9,152 bases of DNA from CAZHLD01 sp964533185 (GCA_964533185.1 CAZHLD010000092.1:1-9152), one strand, 5' to 3'; positions 1 through 6,351 are shown, counted from the stretch's first letter. Numbers and translations: made by a program. Notes: a model not told the origin generated them from the letters alone.

Positions 1-1767
1 GGCCAGGCCAAGATCCTCGACTTCGGTCTCGCCAAGCTCGCCCCGCAGCGCCAGAAAGTCGGCGAAGCCGCCGGCGCTGCCACCGCTATGAACACCCTCG
101 GCCTCTCGGATGAAAATCTCACCAGCCCGGGCACGTCCATGGGCACGATTGCCTACATGTCTCCCGAGCAGGCCCGCGGCGAAGAGCTCGACGCCCGCAC
201 CGACGTCTTTTCTCTCGGCGTCGTCCTCTACGAAATGGCCACGGCCCGCGCACCCTTTGCCGGTAATACCTCCGCCGTCATCTTCGAAGCCATCCTCAAC
301 CGTGCACCGGCCTCGCCCGTGCGTCTGAACCCATCGCTTCCTGCCGGCCTCGAGCAGATCATCAACCGCGCCCTCGAAAAAAATCGCAATGCCCGCTACC
401 CAGACGCCGCCGCCCTCGAGCAGGATCTCAAGCGTCTCAAGCGCGAGTTCGACTCCGGCCGCGCCGCCACGCCCGTGGCCCCGCCCGCTCAGAAATCTCT
501 CGCCGTGCTCTATTTCGAAAATCCCGGCGGCAGCAAAGACGACGACTACTTCCGCGACGGCATCACCGAAGACATCATCACTGAGCTTTCCAAGCTCAAA
601 GACCTCTGGGTCTTCACCCGCTCGTCCGTTCAGACTTTCCGTGATAGGCCCATCACTGCCTCCGAGGTCGCCCAGCAGTTAAACGCCACTCATGTACTCG
701 AAGGCAGCCTGCGTCGCGCCGGCGACCGCCTCCGCGTCACCGCTCGTCTGGTGGAGACCCGCACTTCCCGCTCCGTCTGGGCCGAGCGCTACGACCGCCA
801 GCTCGAAGACGTCTTCGCCATCCAGGACGAAATCGCCCAAAGCATCGCCCGCGCCCTGGAACTGGTGTTGACCGAGAAAGAAAAGCAGGCCATCGCCAAA
901 GCCCCCACTGCCGATGTCCAGGCGTACGACTACTACCTCCGCGGCCGCCAGTTCTTTTATCAGTTTCGCCGGCGCGGCTACGACTTCGCTCGCCAGATGT
1001 TTACCCGCGCCATCGAGCTCGACCCCAACTACGCCCGCGCCTACGCCGGCGTGGCCAACTGCTACTCCTACCTCTACATGTACTGGGATGCGACCGAAGC
1101 CAACCTCACAGCGGCCGAAGACGCCAGCCGCAAGGCCCTCGAGCTCGATGCCGACCTCGCCGAAGCCCACGTCGCCCGCGGCCTGGCCATTGCGCTGAAC
1201 AAACGATATGACGAGGCGCAAAAGGACTTTGAATCCGCCATCCGACTGGACCCGAAACTCTTCGACGCCTACTACTTCTACGCCCGCGCCTGCTTTCAGC
1301 AGGGCAATCTCGAGCTGTCCGCCCATCTGTTCCAGCAGGCGGCCCACGTCAACCCGGATGATTTCCAGGCGCCCAGCATGCTCGCCATGGTTTACGAGGG
1401 CCAGGGCCGTATGACCGAAGCCCAGGCCGCTCACCGCCGCTCCTTGCGGATCATCGAAAAGCATTTGGAACTTCATCCCGACGATGCCCGCGCCCTGTAC
1501 CTCGGCGCCACCGACCTCTGCCAGCTCGGCGAAAAGGCCCGCAGCCTCGAATGGGCCCAAATGGCCCTGGCCATCGACCCCGAAGACGCCGGCATTCTTT
1601 ACAACGTCGCCTGCGTCTACTCCCTCCAGGGTCAGCTCGACGACGCTCTCGGCTGCCTCGAAAAAGCCCTCGTCCACGGCTTCTGGTACAAGCGCTGGGC
1701 CGAGCACGACTCCGACCTCAACAACCTCCGCTCCCACCCCCGCTTCCAAAAAATCATGTCCTCCTAG
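1..1767 (+). CDS. Serine/threonine protein kinase with TolB-like and TPR domains (5' end missing)
   Basis: The frame is open from the first base, so the N-lobe and catalytic loop lie outside the window and 588 residues are visible. The Mg-binding DFG is at visible residues 7-9 within ILDFGLAKL. The activation segment ends in GTIAYMSPEQA (about 48-58), followed by the typical kinase helix DVFSLGVVLYEM (about 68-79). A proline/alanine linker at about 150-164 leads to a TolB-like domain (about 165-290: SLAVLYFENP, DGITEDIITELSKL, VLEGSLRR, WAERYDR). About six TPR-like helix pairs then run to the C-terminus (for example AIELDPNYARAYAGVANCY and AIRLDPKLFDAYYFYARA). This kinase/TolB/TPR order is common in Acidobacteria and is thought to transmit signals by phosphorylation and protein contacts; the substrate is unknown. 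Related proteins usually have a transmembrane helix between kinase and TolB domains; none is visible here, so it may be cytosolic. The methionine at base 88 is internal, not the start. Confidence 0.95.
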   Translation, partial: GQAKILDFGLAKLAPQRQKVGEAAGAATAMNTLGLSDENLTSPGTSMGTIAYMSPEQARGEELDARTDVFSLGVVLYEMATARAPFAGNTSAVIFEAILNRAPASPVRLNPSLPAGLEQIINRALEKNRNARYPDAAALEQDLKRLKREFDSGRAATPVAPPAQKSLAVLYFENPGGSKDDDYFRDGITEDIITELSKLKDLWVFTRSSVQTFRDRPITASEVAQQLNATHVLEGSLRRAGDRLRVTARLVETRTSRSVWAERYDRQLEDVFAIQDEIAQSIARALELVLTEKEKQAIAKAPTADVQAYDYYLRGRQFFYQFRRRGYDFARQMFTRAIELDPNYARAYAGVANCYSYLYMYWDATEANLTAAEDASRKALELDADLAEAHVARGLAIALNKRYDEAQKDFESAIRLDPKLFDAYYFYARACFQQGNLELSAHLFQQAAHVNPDDFQAPSMLAMVYEGQGRMTEAQAAHRRSLRIIEKHLELHPDDARALYLGATDLCQLGEKARSLEWAQMALAIDPEDAGILYNVACVYSLQGQLDDALGCLEKALVHGFWYKRWAEHDSDLNNLRSHPRFQKIMSS

Positions 1768-1782
1768 CTCCTTTTCCACTCT

Positions 1783-1830
1783 TCCTCTGCGCTTCTCAGC
1801 GTCTCTGCGGTGAATCTTTCTCTCTGCGGA
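1783..1830. repeat. Intergenic CTCTGCG-type repeat
   Basis: Just after the kinase stop lie CTCTGCG, then CAGCGTCTCTGCGGTGAA, then a third CTCTGCGG. On the other strand this reads as TTCACCGCAGAGACGC, which resembles the CACAGAGACACAGAG-type repeat I recall between genes in many environmental genomes. A related copy lies at 7823-7847. No terminator hairpin with a T-run is visible after the kinase gene. Confidence 0.5.
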
Positions 1831-1883
1831 CAACGGAAAACGCATAACGGTCAACGAATCCGTCACCTGTCACCTGTCACCCC
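1828..1883. repeat. Heptanucleotide array A (8 units)
   Basis: Eight consecutive 7-base units run in phase: GGACAAC, GGAAAAC, GCATAAC, GGTCAAC, GAATCCG, then TCACCTG twice and TCACCCC. The unit drifts along the array while the period stays at 7. The array lies between the kinase gene and preT. Similar arrays occur at four other places in the window. They recall the short tandemly repeated repetitive (STRR) heptamers described in cyanobacteria. Confidence 0.7.
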
Positions 1884-1899
1884 CACTCTTCCTCATCTG

Positions 1900-1908
1900 T
1901 GCTAATCT
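1900..1908 (+). promoter_or_regulatory. Possible extended -10 element of preT
   Basis: The string TGCTAATCT fits an extended -10 (TGn followed by a TATAAT-like hexamer, TAATCT). It lies 32 bases before the preT ATG, so transcription would start about 25 bases upstream of the gene. No convincing -35 hexamer lies at the right distance, because that stretch is the C-rich end of heptad array A. No Shine-Dalgarno sequence precedes the ATG. This is a weak call from pattern alone. Confidence 0.25.
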
Positions 1909-1940
1909 TCTTTCTCTTATCCCATATTTGAGCCACGACA

Positions 1941-3299
1941 ATGCCCCTTCGCGAAACCGCGCCCAAGCTCCCGCCCGAGCAATACGAACAGAACTTCGCC
2001 GACATCACTCCGCCCTACAACCCCCGCCAGGCCGCCATCGAAGCCGCCCGCTGCCTCTACTGTTTCGACGCGCCCTGCACCATCGCCTGCCCAACGCGCA
2101 TTGACGTCCCCGCCTTCATCAAAAAAATCTCCACCGGCAACCTTCGCGGCTCCGCCCGCGTCATCCTCGAAGCCAACATCCTCGGCCAGTCCTGCGGGCG
2201 CGTCTGTCCCACCGAAGTTCTTTGCGAAGGCGCCTGCGTCATGCACGAAAAGGGCGAGCCGCCCATTCTGATCGGCCGCCTCCAGCGCTACTCCGTGGAC
2301 TACGTCCTCGACCGTCGCATTCAGCTCTTCCGCGCCGGCGCGCCCAACGGCAAAAAAATCGCCTGCATCGGCTCCGGCCCTGCGTCGCTGGCCTGCGCCA
2401 CGGAGCTCGCCCGCGCCGGCTACGCCGTCACCCTCTTCGACAAGAACGAATTGCCCGGCGGCCTCAACACCTACGGCATCGCCGCCTATAAGACCCGCGC
2501 AAAGGACTCCCTCCGCGAAGTCGAGCTTGTCCGTGAGCTGGGCGTCACCTTTTGCCAGAAAACTGAAATCCCCCGCGACATCTCCTTCGCCGATCTCGAA
2601 AAGCAGTTCGACGCCATTTTCCTCGGCGTCGGCCTGGGCGAGACCTGGGCGCTCGACCTCCCCGGCGAAAACCTCCACGGCGTGTACGGCGCCATCGAGT
2701 TCATCGAGCGCACCAAATCCGAGCCGTTTCCAAAAGTCGAAGTTGGCCGCCGGGTCGCCTGCATCGGGGCAGGGAACACCGCCATCGACGTTGTCACTGC
2801 CGCCCGCCGCCTCGCCGCCGAGACCGTCTATCTCGTCTACCGCCGCGGCCACCGCGAGATGCCCGCCTTCGCCTACGAATACGAGCTGGCCAAAAAAGAC
2901 GGCGTCGCCTTCCTCTGGCAGACCCAGCCCGTCCGCATCCTCGGCGAAAATGGCGTGGTCACCGGCCTCGAATGTGTTCGCACCGAGCTCGGCCCGCCCG
3001 ACGCCAGGGGCCGTCGCACGCCGCACCCGATGCCGGGCACCGAGTTCACCCTTTCTGTGGACATGGTTGTTCGCGCCGTCGGCCAGAAGCCCGTCACCGA
3101 ATTTCTGCGCGCCATTCCGGGCCTCGCGCTCAATAAGGACGGCACCGTCGTCGTCAACGAGTCGCACCAAACCGGCCACCCGAAATTCTTCGCCGCCGGC
3201 GATTGCGTCAACGGCGGCAAAGAAGTCGTGGACGCCGTCGCCGAAGGCATGGCCGCCGCCCGCTCCCTCGACTTGTTCTTGGGCAAGCCGCGGGCCTGA
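1941..3299 (+). CDS. preT: NAD-dependent dihydropyrimidine dehydrogenase, electron-transfer subunit PreT
   Basis: This 452-residue flavoprotein should take electrons from NADH and pass them through FAD and Fe-S clusters to PreA, which reduces uracil and thymine. The N-terminal region has eight cysteines in the glutamate-synthase-small-subunit/DPD pattern: C38, C41, C46, C50 (CLYCFDAPCTIAC) and C85, C89, C95, C99. The FAD-binding GSGPASL is at 144-150 with the acidic end of the fold near LFDKNE (165-170). The NAD(P)H-binding GAGNTAID is at 276-283, followed by VYRRGHREMPA. The closing FAD motif FAAGDCVNGG is at 417-426. The length fits the family. Against a plain glutamate synthase small subunit, the next gene is PreA rather than gltB. 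The ATG at 1941 lacks a clear ribosome-binding site but starts just ahead of the conserved N-terminal region. The distance to preA is 131 bases, unusually long for two subunits of one enzyme. Confidence 0.93.
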   Translation: MPLRETAPKLPPEQYEQNFADITPPYNPRQAAIEAARCLYCFDAPCTIACPTRIDVPAFIKKISTGNLRGSARVILEANILGQSCGRVCPTEVLCEGACVMHEKGEPPILIGRLQRYSVDYVLDRRIQLFRAGAPNGKKIACIGSGPASLACATELARAGYAVTLFDKNELPGGLNTYGIAAYKTRAKDSLREVELVRELGVTFCQKTEIPRDISFADLEKQFDAIFLGVGLGETWALDLPGENLHGVYGAIEFIERTKSEPFPKVEVGRRVACIGAGNTAIDVVTAARRLAAETVYLVYRRGHREMPAFAYEYELAKKDGVAFLWQTQPVRILGENGVVTGLECVRTELGPPDARGRRTPHPMPGTEFTLSVDMVVRAVGQKPVTEFLRAIPGLALNKDGTVVVNESHQTGHPKFFAAGDCVNGGKEVVDAVAEGMAAARSLDLFLGKPRA

Positions 3300-3308
3300 T
3301 TGGGTTCA

Positions 3309-3360
3309 TGTAGCGCTGGGCTTTAGCCCAGCAGGTTATGGCAGCGTCGGCACCTTGCCG
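3309..3360. repeat. Two short hairpins of the GTAGCG family between preT and preA
   Basis: After a TGTAGCG leader, GCTGGGC (3315-3321) pairs perfectly with GCCCAGC (3326-3332) around a TTTA loop. A second unit begins with GCAGCGTCGGCACC: CGGCA (3348-3352) pairs with TGCCG (3356-3360) and is followed by GCGGTTTTGA. The second unit is a diverged relative of the copies at 4761-4844. The hairpins could weaken transcription into preA or shape the mRNA between the cistrons, but the T-run is short and a strong terminator is unlikely. Confidence 0.6.
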
Positions 3361-3376
3361 GCGGTTTTGATCTGGT

Positions 3377-3418
3377 GGAAAACGGACAACGGATGACGGA
3401 CAACGGATAACTGACAAC
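3377..3418. repeat. Heptanucleotide array B (6 units)
   Basis: Six units in perfect phase: GGAAAAC, GGACAAC, GGATGAC, GGACAAC, GGATAAC and TGACAAC. This is the cleanest of the five arrays, with consensus GGANAAC. It ends 12 bases before the preA start codon, so it occupies the place where the ribosome-binding region of preA would lie. Confidence 0.8.
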
Positions 3419-3430
3419 TGGCGGTGCTCT

Positions 3431-4753
3431 ATGGCAGACCTTCGCGTCAACTTCTGTGGCCTTGTATCACCGAATCCGTATTGGCTGGCGAGTGGCCCGC
3501 CCGCCAACACTGCCGGCCAGGTGATGCGCGCCTTCGACGCCGGCTGGGGCGGCGCCGTCTGGAAAACGATCGGCGAGCCCATCGTCAACACCACTTCGCG
3601 CTACGGCGCAATCGATCTCGCCGGCGTAAAAATGATGGGCTTCAACAACATCGAGCTCATCTCCGACCGCCCCATTGAAACCAATCTCCGCGAAATCGCC
3701 GAAGTCAAAAAGCGTTTTCCCAAGCATCTCGTCATCGCTTCGCTCATGGTCGAATCCAAGCGCGAGTCTTGGCACGAAATGGTCCGCCGCGCCGAAGACG
3801 CCGGCTCCGACGCTCTCGAGCTCAACTTTGGCTGCCCCCACGGCATGAGCGAGCGCAGCATGGGCGCAGCCGTCGGTCAGGTCCCCGAGTACACCGAAAT
3901 GATCACCTCCTGGGTGAAGGAGGCCGCGCGCACGCCGGTCATCGTCAAGCTCACGCCCAACTGCACGGATATCTCGCGCATCGCTGCCGCCGCAGAAAAA
4001 GGCGGTGCTGACGCCGTCAGCCTCATCAACACCATCAACTCGCTCATGGGCGTGGACCTCGAAACGTTTTCCCCGCGTCCCGAAGTCGCCGGCAAATCTT
4101 CCCACGGAGGCTACTGCGGCCCTGCCGTCAAACCCATCGCGCTGCACCTGGTCGCCAGCGTTGCCAAAAAAGTAAAAATCCCCATCAGCGGCATCGGTGG
4201 CATCGGCTTCTGGAACGACGCCGCCGAACACATCGCTCTCGGCGCCAGCACCGTGCAGGTCTGCACCGCCGTCATGCACTACGGCTTCCGCATCGTCGAA
4301 GACATGGCCGACGGCCTCTCCGCCTACATGGACGACCATGGCTTCCGCACCATCGAGGACTTCCGCGGCCGCGCCCTGCCCAACGTCATGGACTGGGGCG
4401 ACCTCGACCTCAACTACAAAATCATTGCCGAGATCAACCACGACCTCTGCATCGGCTGCCAGCTTTGCTACGTCGCTTGCGAAGACGGCGCCCACCAGTG
4501 CATCGCTCCCTACGACGCTGCGGGCAACGGCAAGAAAAACCCGCGCGGCATGGGCGTCCACGTTCCGCGCATCATTGAGGAGGAATGCGTCGGCTGCAAC
4601 CTCTGTGCGCTGGTTTGCCCGGTGGAAAACTGCATCACCATGAAGCGCGTTGACACCGGCCTCCCGCCCCAGTCCTGGAACCAGCGCGCCCGCGCCCAGT
4701 CCGCCGCGGGGGACGCCCCCTCCTGCTCTCCTCCCTCCCCCTCCCACGACTGA
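3431..4753 (+). CDS. preA: NAD-dependent dihydropyrimidine dehydrogenase, catalytic subunit PreA
   Basis: This 440-residue protein carries the FMN-containing TIM barrel that reduces the 5,6 double bond of uracil or thymine, with two C-terminal [4Fe-4S] clusters linking it to PreT. The active-site loop LNFGCPHGMSERSMGAA (131-147) contains C135, matching the general-acid cysteine of mammalian DPD. FMN-site motifs include IVKLTPN (171-177), SLINTINS (197-204) and ISGIGGIGFWNDAAE (252-266). Cluster cysteines are C340, C343, C346, C350 (CIGCQLCYVAC) and C386, C389, C392, C396 (CVGCNLCALVC). About 25 residues after RVDTGLPPQSWNQ are Ser/Pro/Ala-rich and probably a disordered tail, since bacterial PreA proteins are usually nearer 410 residues. 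The ATG at 3431 begins right at the conserved N-terminus (ADLRVNFCGLVSPNPYWLASGP); only a weak purine stretch (GGCGGTG) precedes it. The gene follows preT on the same strand, as in other preTA pairs. Confidence 0.95.
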   Translation: MADLRVNFCGLVSPNPYWLASGPPANTAGQVMRAFDAGWGGAVWKTIGEPIVNTTSRYGAIDLAGVKMMGFNNIELISDRPIETNLREIAEVKKRFPKHLVIASLMVESKRESWHEMVRRAEDAGSDALELNFGCPHGMSERSMGAAVGQVPEYTEMITSWVKEAARTPVIVKLTPNCTDISRIAAAAEKGGADAVSLINTINSLMGVDLETFSPRPEVAGKSSHGGYCGPAVKPIALHLVASVAKKVKIPISGIGGIGFWNDAAEHIALGASTVQVCTAVMHYGFRIVEDMADGLSAYMDDHGFRTIEDFRGRALPNVMDWGDLDLNYKIIAEINHDLCIGCQLCYVACEDGAHQCIAPYDAAGNGKKNPRGMGVHVPRIIEEECVGCNLCALVCPVENCITMKRVDTGLPPQSWNQRARAQSAAGDAPSCSPPSPSHD

Positions 4754-4755
4754 TC

Positions 4756-4844
4756 CGGTGGCGCCGGCACCCTTGCTGGCGCTTTTCTTGTAGCGCCGGC
4801 ACCTTTGCCGGCAGTTTTCTTGTAGCGCCGGCTTCCAGCCGGCC
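4756..4844. repeat. Three tandem 32-base GCGCCGGC hairpin units
   Basis: GCGCCGGC recurs at 4761, 4793 and 4825, exactly 32 bases apart. Each copy opens an inverted repeat: GCGCCGGC/GCTGGCGC (loop ACCCTT, one G-T pair), GCCGGCA/TGCCGGC (loop CCTT) and GCCGGCT/AGCCGGC (loop TCC). The first two are followed by a T-rich run (CTTTTCTTG, GTTTTCTTG). The second and third are introduced by TTGTAGCG. The third copy has a different arm-proximal base that changes on both sides of the stem. This is a local tandem duplication of a dispersed hairpin element. Confidence 0.8.
4761..4789 (+). terminator. preA: Probable intrinsic terminator of preTA
   Basis: An 8-base-pair GC-rich stem (4761-4768 with 4775-4782, one G-T pair, 6-base loop) is followed directly by TTTTCTT. 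It begins 7 bases after the preA stop codon, the usual place for a rho-independent terminator. A second stem with GTTTTCTT follows one 32-base unit later and could act as a backup. The structure belongs to a dispersed repeat family, so it may be a repeat that serves as terminator rather than a dedicated one. Confidence 0.5.
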
Positions 4845-4848
4845 TTGA

Positions 4849-4919
4849 GTGGCACAGGCACTCCTGCCTGTGCGGATTGTGTGCAGGCGGGCCGGGGCCT
4901 GCCCCGACCCCGTCGGGGC
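4849..4919. repeat. Further perfect hairpins between preA and the NADH dehydrogenase gene
   Basis: After GAGTG, GCACAGGCA (4852-4860) pairs perfectly over 9 bases with TGCCTGTGC (4865-4873) around CTCC. Downstream, GCCCCGAC (4901-4908) pairs with GTCGGGGC (4912-4919) around CCC. An alternative stem, CGGGGC (4893-4898) with GCCCCG (4901-4906), shares its right arm with the latter and cannot form at the same time. None has a T-run directly after it. They look like further members of the intergenic hairpin set with different stem sequences. Confidence 0.65.
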
Positions 4920-4943
4920 GCCTCTGCGTTGGGCTTTTCTTTC

Positions 4944-5020
4944 CGGCAACGGCAAACGCAGAACGGCCAACCGCGCACAGTCCCCACCTTGTCCCCTGTT
5001 ACCCTTCCCCTGTTAAACTA
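4944..5020. repeat. Heptanucleotide array C (11 units)
   Basis: Eleven 7-base steps run in phase to within 8 bases of the next start codon: CGGCAAC, GGCAAAC, GCAGAAC, GGCCAAC, CGCGCAC, AGTCCCC, ACCTTGT, CCCCTGT, TACCCTT, CCCCTGT, TAAACTA. The first half resembles the GGANAAC units of arrays A and B. The second half is C-rich with CCCCTGT repeated, much as array A drifts into TCACCTG. The phase is clear at both ends, though single middle units are degenerate. Confidence 0.6.
5011..5019 (+). promoter_or_regulatory. Possible extended -10 element of the NADH dehydrogenase gene
   Basis: TGTTAAACT fits an extended -10 (TG, one base, TAAACT). It ends 9 bases before the ATG at 5029, so transcription would begin at or within a few bases of the start codon. 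That agrees with the absence of any Shine-Dalgarno sequence and suggests a leaderless mRNA. A weak -35 candidate, TTGTCC, lies at 4989-4994 with a long 19-base spacer. The element consists of the last bases of heptad array C, so it may be coincidental. Confidence 0.3.
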
Positions 5021-5028
5021 CTCTCCGC

Positions 5029-6351
5029 ATGCCGCGCATTCTCATCCTCGGCGCCGGCTTCGCCGGCCTCCAAACCGCCATCGAGCTCGACCGCGCCCTC
5101 CCCCGCGACTCCGCCCACGACATCCTCCTCGTCAACGACCAAAACTATTTCCTCTTCACCCCGCTGATGCCGCAGGTCGTCTCCAGCTACATCAACCCTC
5201 GCCATTTCATCCAGCCTATCCGCGACATCCGCGGCCGCCGCCGTTTCCGCTTCCGTCGCGACACCGTCCATTCGCTTGACCTCGCCGCGCGCCGCGTCCA
5301 CTGCGCTGAAGGCTCGCTCGCCTACGACTACCTCGTCCTGGCCCTCGGCAGCCGAACCGATTTTTTCAACGTCCCCGGCGCGCGCGAGCACACCTGGGAC
5401 TTCAAGTCGCTCGAAGACGCCCTCTTCCTCCGCGAGCGCCTCCTCGACCTCTGCGAGCACGCCGACCACACCGCCGACCCGGCCCTGCGCCGTCGCCTGC
5501 TCACGTTTGTCGTTGTGGGCGGCGGCTACACCGGCGTCGAGCTCATCACCGAGATGCAGGACTTTCTCTTCCACTACGTTGTCCCGCGCTACCGCGGCAT
5601 CGCCCCCGGAGACATTCGCCTGGTCGTCCTCGAAGCCACTGCCGAAGTTCTTCGCGGCGTCCATCCCAACCTCGCCCGCTACTCCCGCCGACGTCTTGAC
5701 GCCGAAGGTATCGAAGTCCGCACCAACTCCGCCGCCGTCCGCAGTTTCCCCGGCGGGGTCGAAGTCTCCGGCGGCGAAGTCATCCAGGCCGAAACCGTCA
5801 TCTGGGCCGCCGGCGTTCGCGCCCATCCGCTTGTTGAATCGCTCCCCGGCCCGCACGACCGCCGCGGCCGCACTCAGGTCAACGTGCACCTTCAGCTCGA
5901 AGAGCATCCGGAAGTCTTCGTCGTCGGCGATTCCGCTGCCGTGGTCCACGCCGAAGGCGCCCCGCAGGTCGCTCCCGTGGCCATTGACGAAGGTGGGCTC
6001 GCTGCGCGCAACATTGCCCATCTCGAGCGCGGCACGCCGCTCGAATCCTTCCGCTACGCCCCCACGGGCATGCTCGTTTCTCTGGGAATGAACTACGCGG
6101 TGGTGAGTATCGGCCGGATTCGCTTCTCCGGCTACTTCGCCTGGCTCCTCTGGAACGCCGTCCACCTCTTCAAGCTGGTCGGCTTCAAAAAACAGGTACA
6201 GGTCGCCGTGGACTGGATGCTCGGCTCCGTCTTCCCCCGTGACGCTTCCATCCTCCGCCGCCCCGTCCGCTGCCCGCTCTGCTCCGGCCAGTGCGCTTCT
6301 GTCGGTGCGCTTGATTCACCTCGCTCTGCTTCCGCTGGCCCCAAACCCTAG
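5029..6351 (+). CDS. ndh: Type II NADH dehydrogenase-like FAD oxidoreductase
   Basis: This 440-residue pyridine-nucleotide-disulfide-type flavoprotein most resembles NDH-2, the non-proton-pumping enzyme that passes electrons from NADH to quinone at the inner membrane face. The FAD-binding GAGFAG is at 8-13. NYFLFTPLMPQVVS (39-52) and YDYLVLALGSRTDFF (99-113) are typical family blocks. The NADH-binding GGGYTGVE is at 164-171. WAAGVRAHP (259-267) and VFVVGDSA (296-303) complete the FAD site. The C-terminal GYFAWLLWNAVHLFKLVGFKK (368-388) and VDWMLGSVFPRDAS resemble the amphipathic/hydrophobic tail that attaches NDH-2 to the membrane. After about residue 409 comes an unusual 30-residue tail with CPLCSGQC (415-422), not something I know from the family. 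The gene has its own putative promoter and is separated from preTA by a likely terminator, so it is probably a separate unit. It could support NAD+ recycling generally. Confidence 0.85.
   Translation: MPRILILGAGFAGLQTAIELDRALPRDSAHDILLVNDQNYFLFTPLMPQVVSSYINPRHFIQPIRDIRGRRRFRFRRDTVHSLDLAARRVHCAEGSLAYDYLVLALGSRTDFFNVPGAREHTWDFKSLEDALFLRERLLDLCEHADHTADPALRRRLLTFVVVGGGYTGVELITEMQDFLFHYVVPRYRGIAPGDIRLVVLEATAEVLRGVHPNLARYSRRRLDAEGIEVRTNSAAVRSFPGGVEVSGGEVIQAETVIWAAGVRAHPLVESLPGPHDRRGRTQVNVHLQLEEHPEVFVVGDSAAVVHAEGAPQVAPVAIDEGGLAARNIAHLERGTPLESFRYAPTGMLVSLGMNYAVVSIGRIRFSGYFAWLLWNAVHLFKLVGFKKQVQVAVDWMLGSVFPRDASILRRPVRCPLCSGQCASVGALDSPRSASAGPKP

Noticed and set aside
88..90. ATG at 88 as the start of the kinase gene
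   Set aside because: The frame is open and coding upstream, and the DFG motif lies before it at bases 19-27.
1941..3299. Glutamate synthase small subunit (GltD)
   Set aside because: The fold is shared, but the adjacent PreA and the absence of a large GltB subunit make PreT the better call.
4756..4919. CRISPR-like array of short palindromes
   Set aside because: The 32-base period contains adjacent hairpins and no variable spacers between identical repeats; stems differ and there are no cas genes.
3467..4987. Long open frame of about 500 codons antisense to preA
   Set aside because: Its composition (Gly/Ala/Val/Asp-rich, no motif) is what arises opposite a GC-rich gene with C-ending codons; the + strand frame has full PreA motifs. 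The same applies to the antisense frames at 1917-3179, 4999-6165 and 679-1866.
4849..5028. Riboswitch or attenuator before the NADH dehydrogenase gene
   Set aside because: The hairpins match the dispersed repeat set, a putative promoter lies downstream of them, and no known aptamer core was recognised.
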